Shown here: one piece after another, positions 44,396-52,571 of the stretch
Layout of the letters: each line of letters begins with the position of its first letter
Numbering within the stretch: position 1 is the stretch's first letter
Source of the DNA: Actinomyces radicidentis
GTDB lineage: Bacteria > Actinomycetota > Actinomycetes > Actinomycetales > Actinomycetaceae
Direction of reading: 5' to 3'
Length of the DNA: 64,000 bases
Assembly (NCBI RefSeq): GCF_001553565.1
Contig: NZ_CP014228.1
Span: forward strand, 1,612,001-1,676,000
The notes under the pieces: model-generated
Database searches by the model: none
Told to the model about the DNA's origin: nothing
The model's input: the letters and a program-made list of their open reading frames with translations, nothing else
Translations under genes and position numbers: made by a program

Positions 44396-45529
44396 GTGGC
44401 CGACCAGAACCGCCGCACGCCCGCGCTCACGCGCCGCTCGGTCCTCGCGGGCGGTGCCGGACTCGGTCTCGCCGCCCTCCTCGCCGCCTGCTCCTCGGAC
44501 GACGACGCCGCCACCGGCGCCAGCGCCGCCGCCGGCAACGCCTCCAAGGGCGCCACCGACTCCTTCCCCGTCACCATCGAGCACGTCTACGGCTCCACGA
44601 CCATCGAGGCCGAGCCGACCAAGATCGCCACCGCCTCCTGGACCAACGACGACGTCGTCATCGCCCTCGGCGTCGTCCCCGTCGGCGTGCCGACCGTCTC
44701 CTGGGGCGCCGACGAGAACGGCTCCTACCCCTGGACGACCGACGCCCTCGAGGCCCTCGGTGCCGGCTGGGACACGGACAAGGCCCCGAAGCAGTACTCC
44801 GAGACCGACGGCATCAACGTCCAGGAGATCGCCGCCCTCGAGCCCGACCTCATCCTCGGGACCTACTCCGGCATGACCGAGGACGAGTACACCCAGCTCT
44901 CCGCCATCGCCCCGACCATCGCCTACCCCAAGGGCGTCGCCGCCTACGGCACCCCCTGGGAGACGACGACGAAGGTCATCGGTCAGGCCCTGGGCCGTTC
45001 CGCCGCCGCCGAGGAGCTCGTCACCAAGACCACCGAGGCCATCCAGACGGCCGCCGGCACGTACCCCGAGCTCAGGTCCAAGACCTACATCGCCGCGAAC
45101 CTCGACGTGACGAGCTCCACCATCAACCTCTACACCAAGGCGGACAACCGCCCCCGCCTCTTCGACATGCTCGGCATGACGATGGCCCCCGCCGCCGCGG
45201 ACGGCGGCGCGGACACCGAGGACGAGTTCTTCGTCGAGTACTCCGCGGAGAAGGCCGACGCCCTCACCTCCGACCTCTTCTGGTCCTGGGCGAACGACGA
45301 GGCCGCCGTCAAGGCCGTCGAGGCCAACGAGCTTCTCTCCACCATCCCCGCCGTCAAGGACGGCACCGCCCTCTTCGTCACGGACAACACGACCGTCATG
45401 AGCCTGTCGGCCGCCTCGCCGCTCTCCCTGCCCTGGTGCTGCGAGAACCACGTCCCGCAGATCGCCGCCGCCGTCACGGGCGGCTCGGCGAGCGCGACCG
45501 CCTCCGCCACGGCCACCACGGCCTCCTGA
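44396..45529 (+). CDS. Siderophore ABC transporter binding lipoprotein
   Basis: A 377-residue substrate-binding protein of the FepB/FhuD type (PF01497). A twin-arginine-like RRSVLAGG and a lipobox LAAC with Cys32 direct it to the outer face of the membrane. The fold is marked by VVIALGVVPVGVP, IAALEPDLILGTYSGM and the late YIAANLDV region. GTG 44396 follows AAGGGA. The permease gene overlaps its stop. The permease is truncated and no ATPase gene follows, so this lipoprotein may now work with another importer. Confidence 0.9.
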   Translation: MADQNRRTPALTRRSVLAGGAGLGLAALLAACSSDDDAATGASAAAGNASKGATDSFPVTIEHVYGSTTIEAEPTKIATASWTNDDVVIALGVVPVGVPTVSWGADENGSYPWTTDALEALGAGWDTDKAPKQYSETDGINVQEIAALEPDLILGTYSGMTEDEYTQLSAIAPTIAYPKGVAAYGTPWETTTKVIGQALGRSAAAEELVTKTTEAIQTAAGTYPELRSKTYIAANLDVTSSTINLYTKADNRPRLFDMLGMTMAPAAADGGADTEDEFFVEYSAEKADALTSDLFWSWANDEAAVKAVEANELLSTIPAVKDGTALFVTDNTTVMSLSAASPLSLPWCCENHVPQIAAAVTGGSASATASATATTAS

Positions 45530-46677
45530 TGCCCGCACGCCCCACGGCAGCGACGACGCGGCCCGCGCCCCGGACGGGGGCGCGGGCCGACGCCCGTGCG
45601 CCCCGGGGCGACTCGCGCGCGCGCCGGAGCCGCCGCGGTGCCGGCGGAGCCTCCGGCGCGGGCTCCCGGCCGGCCGGCCGTCTCGCCTCCCGCGGGGCCG
45701 TCCTCGCCGCGCTCGCGGTCCTGCTCGTCCTCGCTGTCATCGCCTCCCTCGCCCTCGGCGCCCGCGAGGTCCCGCTACGCGAGGTCCTCACCTGGGCCCG
45801 CGGCGACGGCGCGAGCCTCAGCTCCACGGTCGCCGCCGTTCTCGGCGCCCGCCTCACGCGCACCGTCGTCGCCCTCGCCGCCGGCGCCGCCCTCGCCGCG
45901 TCCGGCGCGGCCATGCAGGGCATCACCCGCAACCCGTTCGCCGACCCCGGCCTCCTCGGCGTCAACGCCGGCGCCACCACCGCCGTCGTCCTCGCCACGG
46001 GCCTCCTCGGGCTCGCCACCCCCGGCGCCTACCTCGTCTCGGCCCTGCTCGGCGCCGCGATCGCCTTCGTCTTCATGTGGACGGTCGCCTCGCTCAGCCC
46101 CACCGGCGCCAGCCCCCTCACCCTCGTCCTCGCCGGCGCCGCCACCGCCGCGGTCCTGTCCGCCGTCGCCGGCGCCGTCAGCCTCGTCAAGGTCAACGAC
46201 CTCAAGTCCACCCGCCGCTGGCAGACCGGCATCGTCTCCGGACGCACCTGGGACCTCATCGTCCCCGCACTCGTCGTCATGGCCGTCGGCCTCGTCCTCG
46301 TGCTCTCCCAGGCCCGCGTCCTCGACGCCCTCGCCATGGGGGAGGACGTCGCCACGGGCCTCGGCGTCCCCGTCGTGCGAGGACGCGCCGTCGCCGCCCT
46401 CGGTGCCGTCGCGCTGTGCTCCGGCGCCACCGCGCTCGCCGGCCCGATCGGCTTCGTCGGCATCATGGCGCCCCACCTCATGCGCCTCCTCGGCGGACCG
46501 GCCCACGCCTGGACCGTCACCGCGGGCGCGCCACCCCTCGCACTACCGTGGCCGGGCGCTCGGCGCCCGGCCACGGACCTCCAGCCTTCACCTCAACCCT
46601 GCACACACATCCCCGCCCGGGCCGACGCCCGGTCGGGAGACGGCCCCGGGCCGCCAGAAGAAGGACTCGAACAATGA
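45529..46677 (+). pseudogene. FecCD siderophore permease, truncated C terminus
   Basis: From ATG 45529 the protein starts with a basic 50-residue head and follows the FecCD family closely: AALAASGAAMQGITRNPFAD, GVNAGATTAVVL, TLVLAGAATAAVLSAVAGA and PIGFVGIMAPHLMRLLGGPA. Directly after this, at about 46515, the family sequence stops and a Pro/Arg-rich tail of about 55 residues reaches the stop. The last two membrane helices, a second permease and the ATPase gene are missing. The frame is open but the transporter half is surely inactive. A hairpin lies 30 bp past the break. Confidence 0.82.
46546..46576. repeat. GC hairpin, first of two related copies
   Basis: CCGTGGCCGGGCGC and its exact complement, 14-bp stem, 3-base loop. 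It lies inside the nonsense tail of the truncated permease. A near-identical hairpin stands at 47663-47694, so the two bracket the sugar kinase gene. It may act as a terminator. Confidence 0.7.
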
Positions 46678-47621
46678 CGTACGACCTCACGACCATCGGC
46701 GAGGGCCAGATCCGCTTCACCTGCGAGCGCGGAGAGCGCCTCCAGACCGCCCGTTCCCTCCGTTTCACCGCAGCCGGCTCGGAGGCGAACGTCTCCGGCC
46801 TCCTGTCCGAGCTCGGCCGCTCCACCGCCTGGACGACGAAGCTCCCCAAGGGCGAGCTCGCGGACAAGATCGCCCTCGAGTACTCCGCCGTCGGCGTCGA
46901 CATGAGCCACGTGGTCATGACCGACCACGGCCGCGTCGCCCTCTACTTCCTCGAGCCCGGCGAGTTCCCGCTCCCCGGCAAGGTCACCTACGACCGCGAG
47001 TACACGCCCTTCCGGGACATCGTCCCCGAGGAGTTCAACTGGGACGCCCTCCTGGACACCCGCGTCGTCTTCCTCACCGGCATCACCGCCGCCCTCACCG
47101 ACAACACCGCCCGCGTCGTGCGCTACTTCGCCGACGCCGCCGCCGAGCGCGGCGTCGACATCGCCCTCGACGTCAACTTCCGCTCCCTCCTGTGGAGCGG
47201 TGAGAAGGCCCGCGAGGTCCTCGAGCCCATCGCCCGCACGGCCTCCATCCTCTTCTGCTCGCGCTCCGACGCCCGCATCGTCTTCGGGATCGACGGCGAG
47301 GGCGTCGACTCCAGCCACGCCCTCCGCGAGGAGATGGGCGTCCCCACCGTCGTGTCCACCGACGGGCGCAACGGCACCTACCTGTCCACGGCCGAGGGCG
47401 ACAAGACCTACGAGATCAGGTCCGTCCCCGTCATCGACCGCCCCGGCGCCGGCGACTCCTTCGTCGCGGGCACCCTCCACGGCTGGCTCGACGGCGACGT
47501 CGACCGCGGCATCCAGATGGGCACCAAGGTCGCCCAGTTCGCCCTCACCCACCACGGCGACCTCACCCACGTGCGGGCCGCCGAGCTCGAGGGCTCCCTC
47601 TCCTCGGACATCGTCCGCTGA
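46674..47621 (+). CDS. PfkB-family sugar kinase (KDG-kinase-like)
   Basis: A 315-residue ribokinase-fold kinase. It shows AAGSEANVSGLLSELGRST near the N terminus, DVNFRSLLWS in the middle and the catalytic PGAGDSFVAGTLHGWL near the C terminus. The overall look resembles 2-keto-3-deoxygluconate kinases. The ATG overlaps the stop of the truncated permease, and AAGGA stands 9 bases before it. An MFS transporter follows. The substrate is not certain; a sugar or sugar acid imported by that transporter is likely. Confidence 0.87.
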   Translation: MTYDLTTIGEGQIRFTCERGERLQTARSLRFTAAGSEANVSGLLSELGRSTAWTTKLPKGELADKIALEYSAVGVDMSHVVMTDHGRVALYFLEPGEFPLPGKVTYDREYTPFRDIVPEEFNWDALLDTRVVFLTGITAALTDNTARVVRYFADAAAERGVDIALDVNFRSLLWSGEKAREVLEPIARTASILFCSRSDARIVFGIDGEGVDSSHALREEMGVPTVVSTDGRNGTYLSTAEGDKTYEIRSVPVIDRPGAGDSFVAGTLHGWLDGDVDRGIQMGTKVAQFALTHHGDLTHVRAAELEGSLSSDIVR

Positions 47622-47662
47622 GCACCGGGGCGTCAGCCCCACAACGCCGCCGTCGGCGGCAG

Positions 47663-47694
47663 CCCGTGGCCGGGTGCGCGCACCCGGCCACGGG
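47663..47694. repeat. GC hairpin, second related copy
   Basis: CCCGTGGCCGGGTGC and its exact complement around GC, a 32-base perfect palindrome. It shares GTGGCCGGG(C/T)GC with the hairpin at 46546. It lies between the kinase and the MFS gene and rules out the in-frame GTG at 47666 as a start. Confidence 0.7.
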
Positions 47695-47725
47695 GTCCCA
47701 CACCCTCTTCGAGAACGGTTTAATG

Positions 47726-49135
47726 ATGAGCACCTCCACCACGGCTGCGCCCGCGGGAGCGCCGGCAGGCCGCACGGCCGCGCAGCAGATCGACAACCAC
47801 CGCCTCACCGGGCACCAGAAGTCCCTCATCACCATGGCGATCCTGGGCAACGTGTCGGAGTTCTTCGACATGTTCCTCATCGGCTTCATCGTCAACCTGC
47901 TGATCGCCGACCCCGCCTGGCACCTCACCGGCTTCCACTCCGGCGTCATCCTCGCCGGCGCGGGCCTCGGCACCGTCCTCGGCTCGATCACCTGGGGCCG
48001 CCTGGCCGACATGTTCGGGCGCAAGCACGCCTTCGTGTGGTGCATCGTCGTCCTCGTCATCTTCACCGCCGCCTCGGCCTTCACCCCGACCAACGGCTGG
48101 CTGCTCCTGGCGGTCCTGCGCACCGGCGTCGGCTTCGGCGTCGGCGGCCTCAACATCACCTCCGTGCCCTACGTCCAGGAGTTCGTGCCCGCCAAGCAGC
48201 GCGGCCTCCTGTCCGGCCTCACGAGCGTCTTCATCCCCGCCGGCATCTTCCTCGGCTCGCTCGCCACCAAGTACCTCGCCGGCCCGATCGGCTGGCGCGG
48301 CCTCGTCGCCATCGGCTGCGTCCCGATCCTCCTGCTGCTGTGGGCCCGGGTCGTGCCCGAGTCCCCGCGCTTCCTGCAGACCTCCGGTCGCGAGGAGGAC
48401 GCCCGCCGCGCCTACGCGTGGGCCATGGAGATCCCCGAGGAGCAGGTCGTTGCCCTCCCGGAGATCCCCGAGGAGACCTCCGCGTCCTACTCCGTCATCT
48501 TCCACAAGTACCCGAAGTCGCTCGTCGTCGTCGCGCTCGGCTCCTTCTGCTTCATCCTGGGCTCCTTCACCGTCCAGTCCTGGGGGCAGACGCTGCTCGG
48601 CCAGTCCTTCAAGTTCGACGCCGGCCACGTGGCGACCCTCTTCATGCTCGTCTCCCTGGCCGACCTCCTCGGCCGCCTCGGCTCGGCCTGGCTCTCCGAC
48701 CGCATCGGCCGCCGCTGGACGATGTTCAGCTTCGGTCTCATCGGCGCCGTCGGCGCGCTCATCGCCGCCTTCTCGACCCGCATGGTCGCCTCCGGCTCCG
48801 ACGTGAGCCAGGTCCACCACGCCGGCTACATCTTCTTCATCGGCATCATCATCGTCATGGCCTTCGGCGACGGCGCCTTCGGCATCCTCAACGCCTTCGG
48901 CGGCGAGCAGTTCCCGACGGAGGCCCGCTCCACCGGACTCGGCCTGGGCTACGGCATCGGCGCCATCGCCAAGATCGTCGGACCCTACTTCGTGGGCGCC
49001 CTCGTCGGTTCCGGTGAGCTGAGCGCGGAGGTCGTCTTCCTTCCGTTCCTCATCTTCGCGGTGCTGCTCCTCCTGGGCGGTATCACCTACCTCTTCGCCC
49101 ACGAGACCAAGGGCGAGTCCCTTGAGAGCATCTGA
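47726..49135 (+). CDS. MFS sugar/metabolite transporter
   Basis: A 469-residue transporter with twelve helices. Sugar-porter-type motifs are GRLADMFGRKHAF between helices 2 and 3, PESPRFLQTSGREEDARRAY before the central loop, and SDRIGRRWTMFSFG in the second half. Starts at 47723 and 47726 are adjacent ATGs with only a weak GAGAACGG upstream. It is co-directional with the PfkB kinase gene, so it probably brings in the substrate of that kinase. Proton-driven import is inferred from the family. Confidence 0.88.
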   Translation: MSTSTTAAPAGAPAGRTAAQQIDNHRLTGHQKSLITMAILGNVSEFFDMFLIGFIVNLLIADPAWHLTGFHSGVILAGAGLGTVLGSITWGRLADMFGRKHAFVWCIVVLVIFTAASAFTPTNGWLLLAVLRTGVGFGVGGLNITSVPYVQEFVPAKQRGLLSGLTSVFIPAGIFLGSLATKYLAGPIGWRGLVAIGCVPILLLLWARVVPESPRFLQTSGREEDARRAYAWAMEIPEEQVVALPEIPEETSASYSVIFHKYPKSLVVVALGSFCFILGSFTVQSWGQTLLGQSFKFDAGHVATLFMLVSLADLLGRLGSAWLSDRIGRRWTMFSFGLIGAVGALIAAFSTRMVASGSDVSQVHHAGYIFFIGIIIVMAFGDGAFGILNAFGGEQFPTEARSTGLGLGYGIGAIAKIVGPYFVGALVGSGELSAEVVFLPFLIFAVLLLLGGITYLFAHETKGESLESI

Positions 49136-49181
49136 GCGATGGTCGCGGCCCGAGCGGCCGCCCGGCGCCCTCGGACACGGT

Positions 49182-49216
49182 CCGGCCCCCGACGTCATTG
49201 CGACGTCAGGGGCCGG
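49182..49216. terminator. Terminator after MFS gene
   Basis: CCGGCCCCCGACGTC pairs with GACGTCAGGGGCCGG (one mismatch) around a 5-base loop, about 45 bp after the stop. Confidence 0.7.
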
Positions 49217-49287
49217 AATCGTTGTGCTGGGAGTCCGCGCGGCGGCGCAGCGCTGCGTCGACGGCGTCGGCACCTGTTGCACAGTGT

Positions 49288-49337
49288 CGCACCCGCTGCG
49301 CGTCCTCGCGCAGGTGCGAGGGCGCGCAGCGGGTGCG
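49288..49337. terminator. Long hairpin after araD gene
   Basis: A stem of over 20 bp with one mismatch, starting CGCACCCGCTGCGCG on the left, about 45 bp past the araD stop on the minus strand. With the previous hairpin it insulates the two convergent transcripts. No gene is seen in 49136-49382. Confidence 0.65.
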
Positions 49338-49382
49338 AGACCGGAGGAAGGGAATGTGGGTGCGCTGACGCGCGTGGCCGGC

Positions 49383-50117
49383 TCAGTGCTGGCCGTAGAC
49401 GTTCTGGTAGCGGTCGTTGAGGGAGTCGACGAGGTCCTGCGGGATGAGGTGGATCTCCCCGCCCTGCCTGGCGATGTGGACGGTGCGGGCGACCTCCTCG
49501 CACATGGCGGCGGCCTTGACCGCGCCCCGGGCGTCCTTGCCGATGGTGAAGGGACCGTGGTTGGCCATGAGGACCGCGGGGGACTTGGAGCCCTTGAGGG
49601 TCTCGACGACGCCGCGGCCGATCGAGTCGTCGCCGATGAGGGCGAAGGGGCCGACGGGGATCTCTCCGCCGAACTCGTCGCCCATCATGGTCAGGGCGCA
49701 GGGGATGGGCTCGCGACGGGCGGCCCAGGCGGTGGCGTAGGTGGAGTGCGTGTGGACGACGCCGCCGACGTCCTCGCGGTGACGGTAGACGTAGGCGTGG
49801 GCGGCGGTGTCCGAGGAGGGGGTGAGGGAGGCCGGCGTGCCGTCCTCGATCTTCTCGCCGTCGAGGGTGCACACGACCATGTTGTCGGCGCTCAGCGCGT
49901 CGTAGGAGACGCCGGAGGGCTTGATGACGAACAGGTCGGTCTTCTCCGGGCCGTCGCCGCGGTCGACGACGACGCGCTCGGAGACGCTGCCGGCGGTCCA
50001 CACGACGAGGTTCCAGCGGATGAGCTCGCCGTGGAGGGCGGCGACGCGCTCGCGGGTGTCCTGGACCGCGGCCTGCAGGGTCTCGTCGAGCTCGGCGAGG
50101 ACGATCTTCTCACTCAC
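49383..50117 (-). CDS. araD: L-ribulose-5-phosphate 4-epimerase-like (class II aldolase fold)
   Basis: A 244-residue member of the AraD/FucA family. It shows VVWTAGSVSERV, IKPSGVSYDAL, the zinc-binding VVHTHSTYATAWA, GDEFGGEIPVGPFALIG and AVLMANHGPFTIGKDA. Length and the GVVHTHS pattern fit AraD, which converts L-ribulose 5-phosphate to D-xylulose 5-phosphate. No araA or araB is nearby, so related uses remain possible. GTG 50117 follows AAGGAG. It is divergent from the second SorC gene. Confidence 0.85.
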   Translation of the reverse strand: MSEKIVLAELDETLQAAVQDTRERVAALHGELIRWNLVVWTAGSVSERVVVDRGDGPEKTDLFVIKPSGVSYDALSADNMVVCTLDGEKIEDGTPASLTPSSDTAAHAYVYRHREDVGGVVHTHSTYATAWAARREPIPCALTMMGDEFGGEIPVGPFALIGDDSIGRGVVETLKGSKSPAVLMANHGPFTIGKDARGAVKAAAMCEEVARTVHIARQGGEIHLIPQDLVDSLNDRYQNVYGQH

Positions 50118-50242
50118 GTGATGACTCCTTCGTGATCGGTGCGGCCGGTGGGCCGTGTCTGGGTGGTGGTCCGATTGTCGGTCGCCGGGTGCGGGCACCG
50201 CAGCTCCCTGGGTGCACGAATGTGCGAGTGACAACCGCCTAG

Positions 50243-50248
50243 TAGTAT
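50243..50248 (+). promoter_or_regulatory. -10 box of leaderless SorC gene
   Basis: TAGTAT ends 6 bases before ATG 50255, with no ribosome site, the same layout as at lysS. Confidence 0.55.
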
Positions 50249-50254
50249 TGACGC

Positions 50255-51214
50255 ATGGTGGCGGCCAGAAACAGTCGCGAGGAGATCGAGCTCTTGCTGC
50301 GGGTCTCGCGCATGTATTACGAGGATGGGCGAACTCAAGCCGAGATCTCGCGCGAGATTGGGTACTCACGACCTCACATCTCAAGACTCCTGTCGCAGGC
50401 GCGCGCGATAGGAATTGTGCGGATCTCGATCTCTCATCCTTTGGATCATATTCTGGCGATTGAACGTGATCTGCGGGCAGCGCTTCCTCTAACAGGAATC
50501 CGTGTGGCGGAGGTTCCTGACTCGGACGTGCTCGGTGCAATCGGACGCTGTGCAGCGGAGCTTCTGAGTGATTGTCTGGTCGACGGCCAGGTGCTCGCTC
50601 TCGGCAACGGGCGATCGATTGCGGCAATGGCGCACCATCTTCCCTCGCTTCCGCGTCCGGGCTGTACGGTTGTACAACTTCTGGGCTCGATCGCAGGCGG
50701 CATGCCTGCGTGGGGGCGCGACGCCCCCACAATCTGTGCTGCTGTCGCTCAACGTTTAGGGGCTAGGGTTTCGCGAATGTCGATGCCGCTGATCATCGAC
50801 AACCCGGCGCTCTTGAAACCGCTTATGCGTGAGGAGCGCGTCGCGACCACTCTGGCTCTCGGCGCAAGGGCTGACATCGCGATGGTCGGAGTCGCTGGAA
50901 TGGACGCTCATGGCGCGGGCAATATCCTAGCGGATTACCTCTCGTCGGACGTGCTGAAGGCTCTTGACGATGGACACGCCATCGGCCACATCCTCGACCA
51001 TCACTACGACTGGAACGGGAACCAGGTGGTGACGCCTTTGAGCGCACGGACATTGGCGCTGCCGCTGGACGATCTCAAACGCGTGCCGCAGGTGATTGGA
51101 GTTGCTGCTGGTCCTGAGAAGGTGGAGGCAATCATCGCGGCTATTCGGGGACGGATCGTCAATACTCTTGTCACGGACTTCGAGACTGCGAACGCGATTC
51201 GAAACCGGCTTTGA
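50255..51214 (+). CDS. SorC-family regulator of the PTS-aldolase island
   Basis: A 319-residue regulator: helix-turn-helix in YYEDGRTQAEISREIGYSRP followed by HISRLLSQARAIGIVRI, then the SorC effector domain (LALGNGRSIAAMAHHLPSLP, TVVQLLGSIAGG, MVGVAGMDAHGAGNIL). SorC proteins sense phosphorylated sugars. It is divergent from araD and its 3' end meets the end of the eight-gene PTS operon. Base use is markedly less GC-rich than up to 50.1 kb, like the operon, which suggests they arrived together. Confidence 0.87.
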   Translation: MVAARNSREEIELLLRVSRMYYEDGRTQAEISREIGYSRPHISRLLSQARAIGIVRISISHPLDHILAIERDLRAALPLTGIRVAEVPDSDVLGAIGRCAAELLSDCLVDGQVLALGNGRSIAAMAHHLPSLPRPGCTVVQLLGSIAGGMPAWGRDAPTICAAVAQRLGARVSRMSMPLIIDNPALLKPLMREERVATTLALGARADIAMVGVAGMDAHGAGNILADYLSSDVLKALDDGHAIGHILDHHYDWNGNQVVTPLSARTLALPLDDLKRVPQVIGVAAGPEKVEAIIAAIRGRIVNTLVTDFETANAIRNRL

Positions 51215-51256
51215 GGGTGGGATCAGCGATGTCCGCTCCTGGCTGTCCGAGGCCTC

Positions 51257-51910
51257 TCAATCTCCTGAACGGCGCTTGTTCGACCTAGAGAAGCCCGTGA
51301 TTCGTTCGGTGAGCCCAGGGCGCTCATCGACATAGTTGGCGCGACGCAACTGGGTGTCGTGGAGGCGCGAACGTAGGCTGGGATCGAGACGACTGACCTG
51401 CTTGCCGGTCGCCTTGCGCACGTAGGGGACAACGGACGACTCGCTGCCTGCGACTTGGTCATTCGCGTCGAGGGAGATACCGAGGATCTCACCACCGCAC
51501 AGAGCCAGGTACAGATAGTCGTCGTCGAAGTGCCCGTCGACCACGTTCTTCCAGGGGTGGAACCTCGGGCCGACGTCTGGGAGATCCTGCTTGATTCCGT
51601 CGTGCATGAGCTGGAGTGTCTCTGGCTCGCCGGTCTGGCGGAAAGGATCACTTCGGGCAGCGAGCAGTCGTGAGCGCGGTGCCTCCGTGACGTGCCACAG
51701 GAACACGACGGCCCCGACAACCCAGGCTAGGTTGCGGAGCGTCCCAGGTACGACCATGAAGCCCGCTGCCACGCAGCAGAGTGTCAGAAGTACTCCCTGC
51801 AGCCCTCGCGAAGGCGTGAACACAGCGGTCCGATAGCGCGTGACTGCGCTGTGGAACCTCGGGGTGTGCGGAGTGCTGACGATGTGCTGCGTAGCAGCGG
51901 GGCGTGCCAT
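51257..51910 (-). CDS. Two-helix membrane protein, YcxB-like (tentative)
   Basis: A 217-residue protein ending the PTS operon; its ATG is 9 bases behind the dhaL stop. Two adjacent membrane helices lie at about residues 38-80 (LLTLCCVAAGFMVVPGTLRN and AWVVGAVVFLWHV). The cytosolic part has FHPWKNVVDGHFDDDYLYLA and a later Leu/Asp-rich helix, loosely like the YcxB domain of unknown role. No enzyme motif is visible. Its presence in a sugar operon is unexplained. Confidence 0.65.
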   Translation of the reverse strand: MARPAATQHIVSTPHTPRFHSAVTRYRTAVFTPSRGLQGVLLTLCCVAAGFMVVPGTLRNLAWVVGAVVFLWHVTEAPRSRLLAARSDPFRQTGEPETLQLMHDGIKQDLPDVGPRFHPWKNVVDGHFDDDYLYLALCGGEILGISLDANDQVAGSESSVVPYVRKATGKQVSRLDPSLRSRLHDTQLRRANYVDERPGLTERITGFSRSNKRRSGD

Positions 51911-51919
51911 GGACGAAAC

Positions 51920-52564
51920 CTACTCGGACTGGCGACTGTTCGCGATTCCCTCGAAGATCAGGCGTCCTACGACTGAGCCTCCGTCGAGGACTCCGATGGA
52001 GCGCGCCGCTGAGTACGCCGCACGTCCGTGGACGGCTTCCATCTCCTTGGTGGACTCGGAGCCAGCCGCGGCAGCCTCAGCGGCGGCCCCGAGGAGATCC
52101 GACTCCGCGGCCGCGTCACCTGCCGCCTGCGCGGCACCGGCGACGAGTGCATCTGCCCCTGGAACGAGCGCATCGATAATCGTCTTTTCGCCAGGCTTGG
52201 ACTCCGCCTTGTCCATGATGTTTTGGACGCCGGCCCGAAGCGCTTCAGCGGCTGCAGGGAAGTCGACCTCGTCACTCCCCTTGAGGGCCTTTGCCATTCC
52301 CATCAGGCCGAAAGTGAGTATAGTCCCGAGGGAGGACGGAGCGGCTTCGTTGAAGACCTTGCCTCCCTTCCGGAGGAGCTGTCCCAGATCGGTGTCCTCG
52401 GCTTGCGAGAAGTGAGCGGCGAGGGCGCGGAAGCCGTCGTCCATTGAGATGCCGAGGTCGCCGTCACCGTTGACCTGGTCCAGGCTGACGAGATAATCGC
52501 GGTTTGTCTCCATCAGCGCGCTGATCGATGCGGTGACGGAGATCAGAGTGTCCTTGGTGACCAT
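51920..52564 (-). CDS. dhaL: Dihydroxyacetone kinase subunit L
   Basis: A 214-residue all-helical nucleotide-binding subunit. The metal-binding aspartates stand in VNGDGDLGISMDDGF (residues 31-45), followed by FNEAAPSSLGTILTFGLMGM and a C-terminal helix with HGRAAYSAARSIGVLDGGS. It supplies the phosphate for the DhaK-bound substrate. ATG 52564 is 7 bases behind the dhaK stop. No DhaM phosphotransfer subunit is in the window, so phosphate comes either from ATP or from a PTS protein elsewhere. Confidence 0.9.
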   Translation of the reverse strand: MVTKDTLISVTASISALMETNRDYLVSLDQVNGDGDLGISMDDGFRALAAHFSQAEDTDLGQLLRKGGKVFNEAAPSSLGTILTFGLMGMAKALKGSDEVDFPAAAEALRAGVQNIMDKAESKPGEKTIIDALVPGADALVAGAAQAAGDAAAESDLLGAAAEAAAAGSESTKEMEAVHGRAAYSAARSIGVLDGGSVVGRLIFEGIANSRQSE

Positions 52565-52571
52565 GTCTGCC

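Noticed and set aside
47666-47725. An upstream GTG start for the MFS transporter
   Set aside because: It lies inside a perfect palindrome and adds residues that do not belong to the family; ATG 47723/47726 is used instead.
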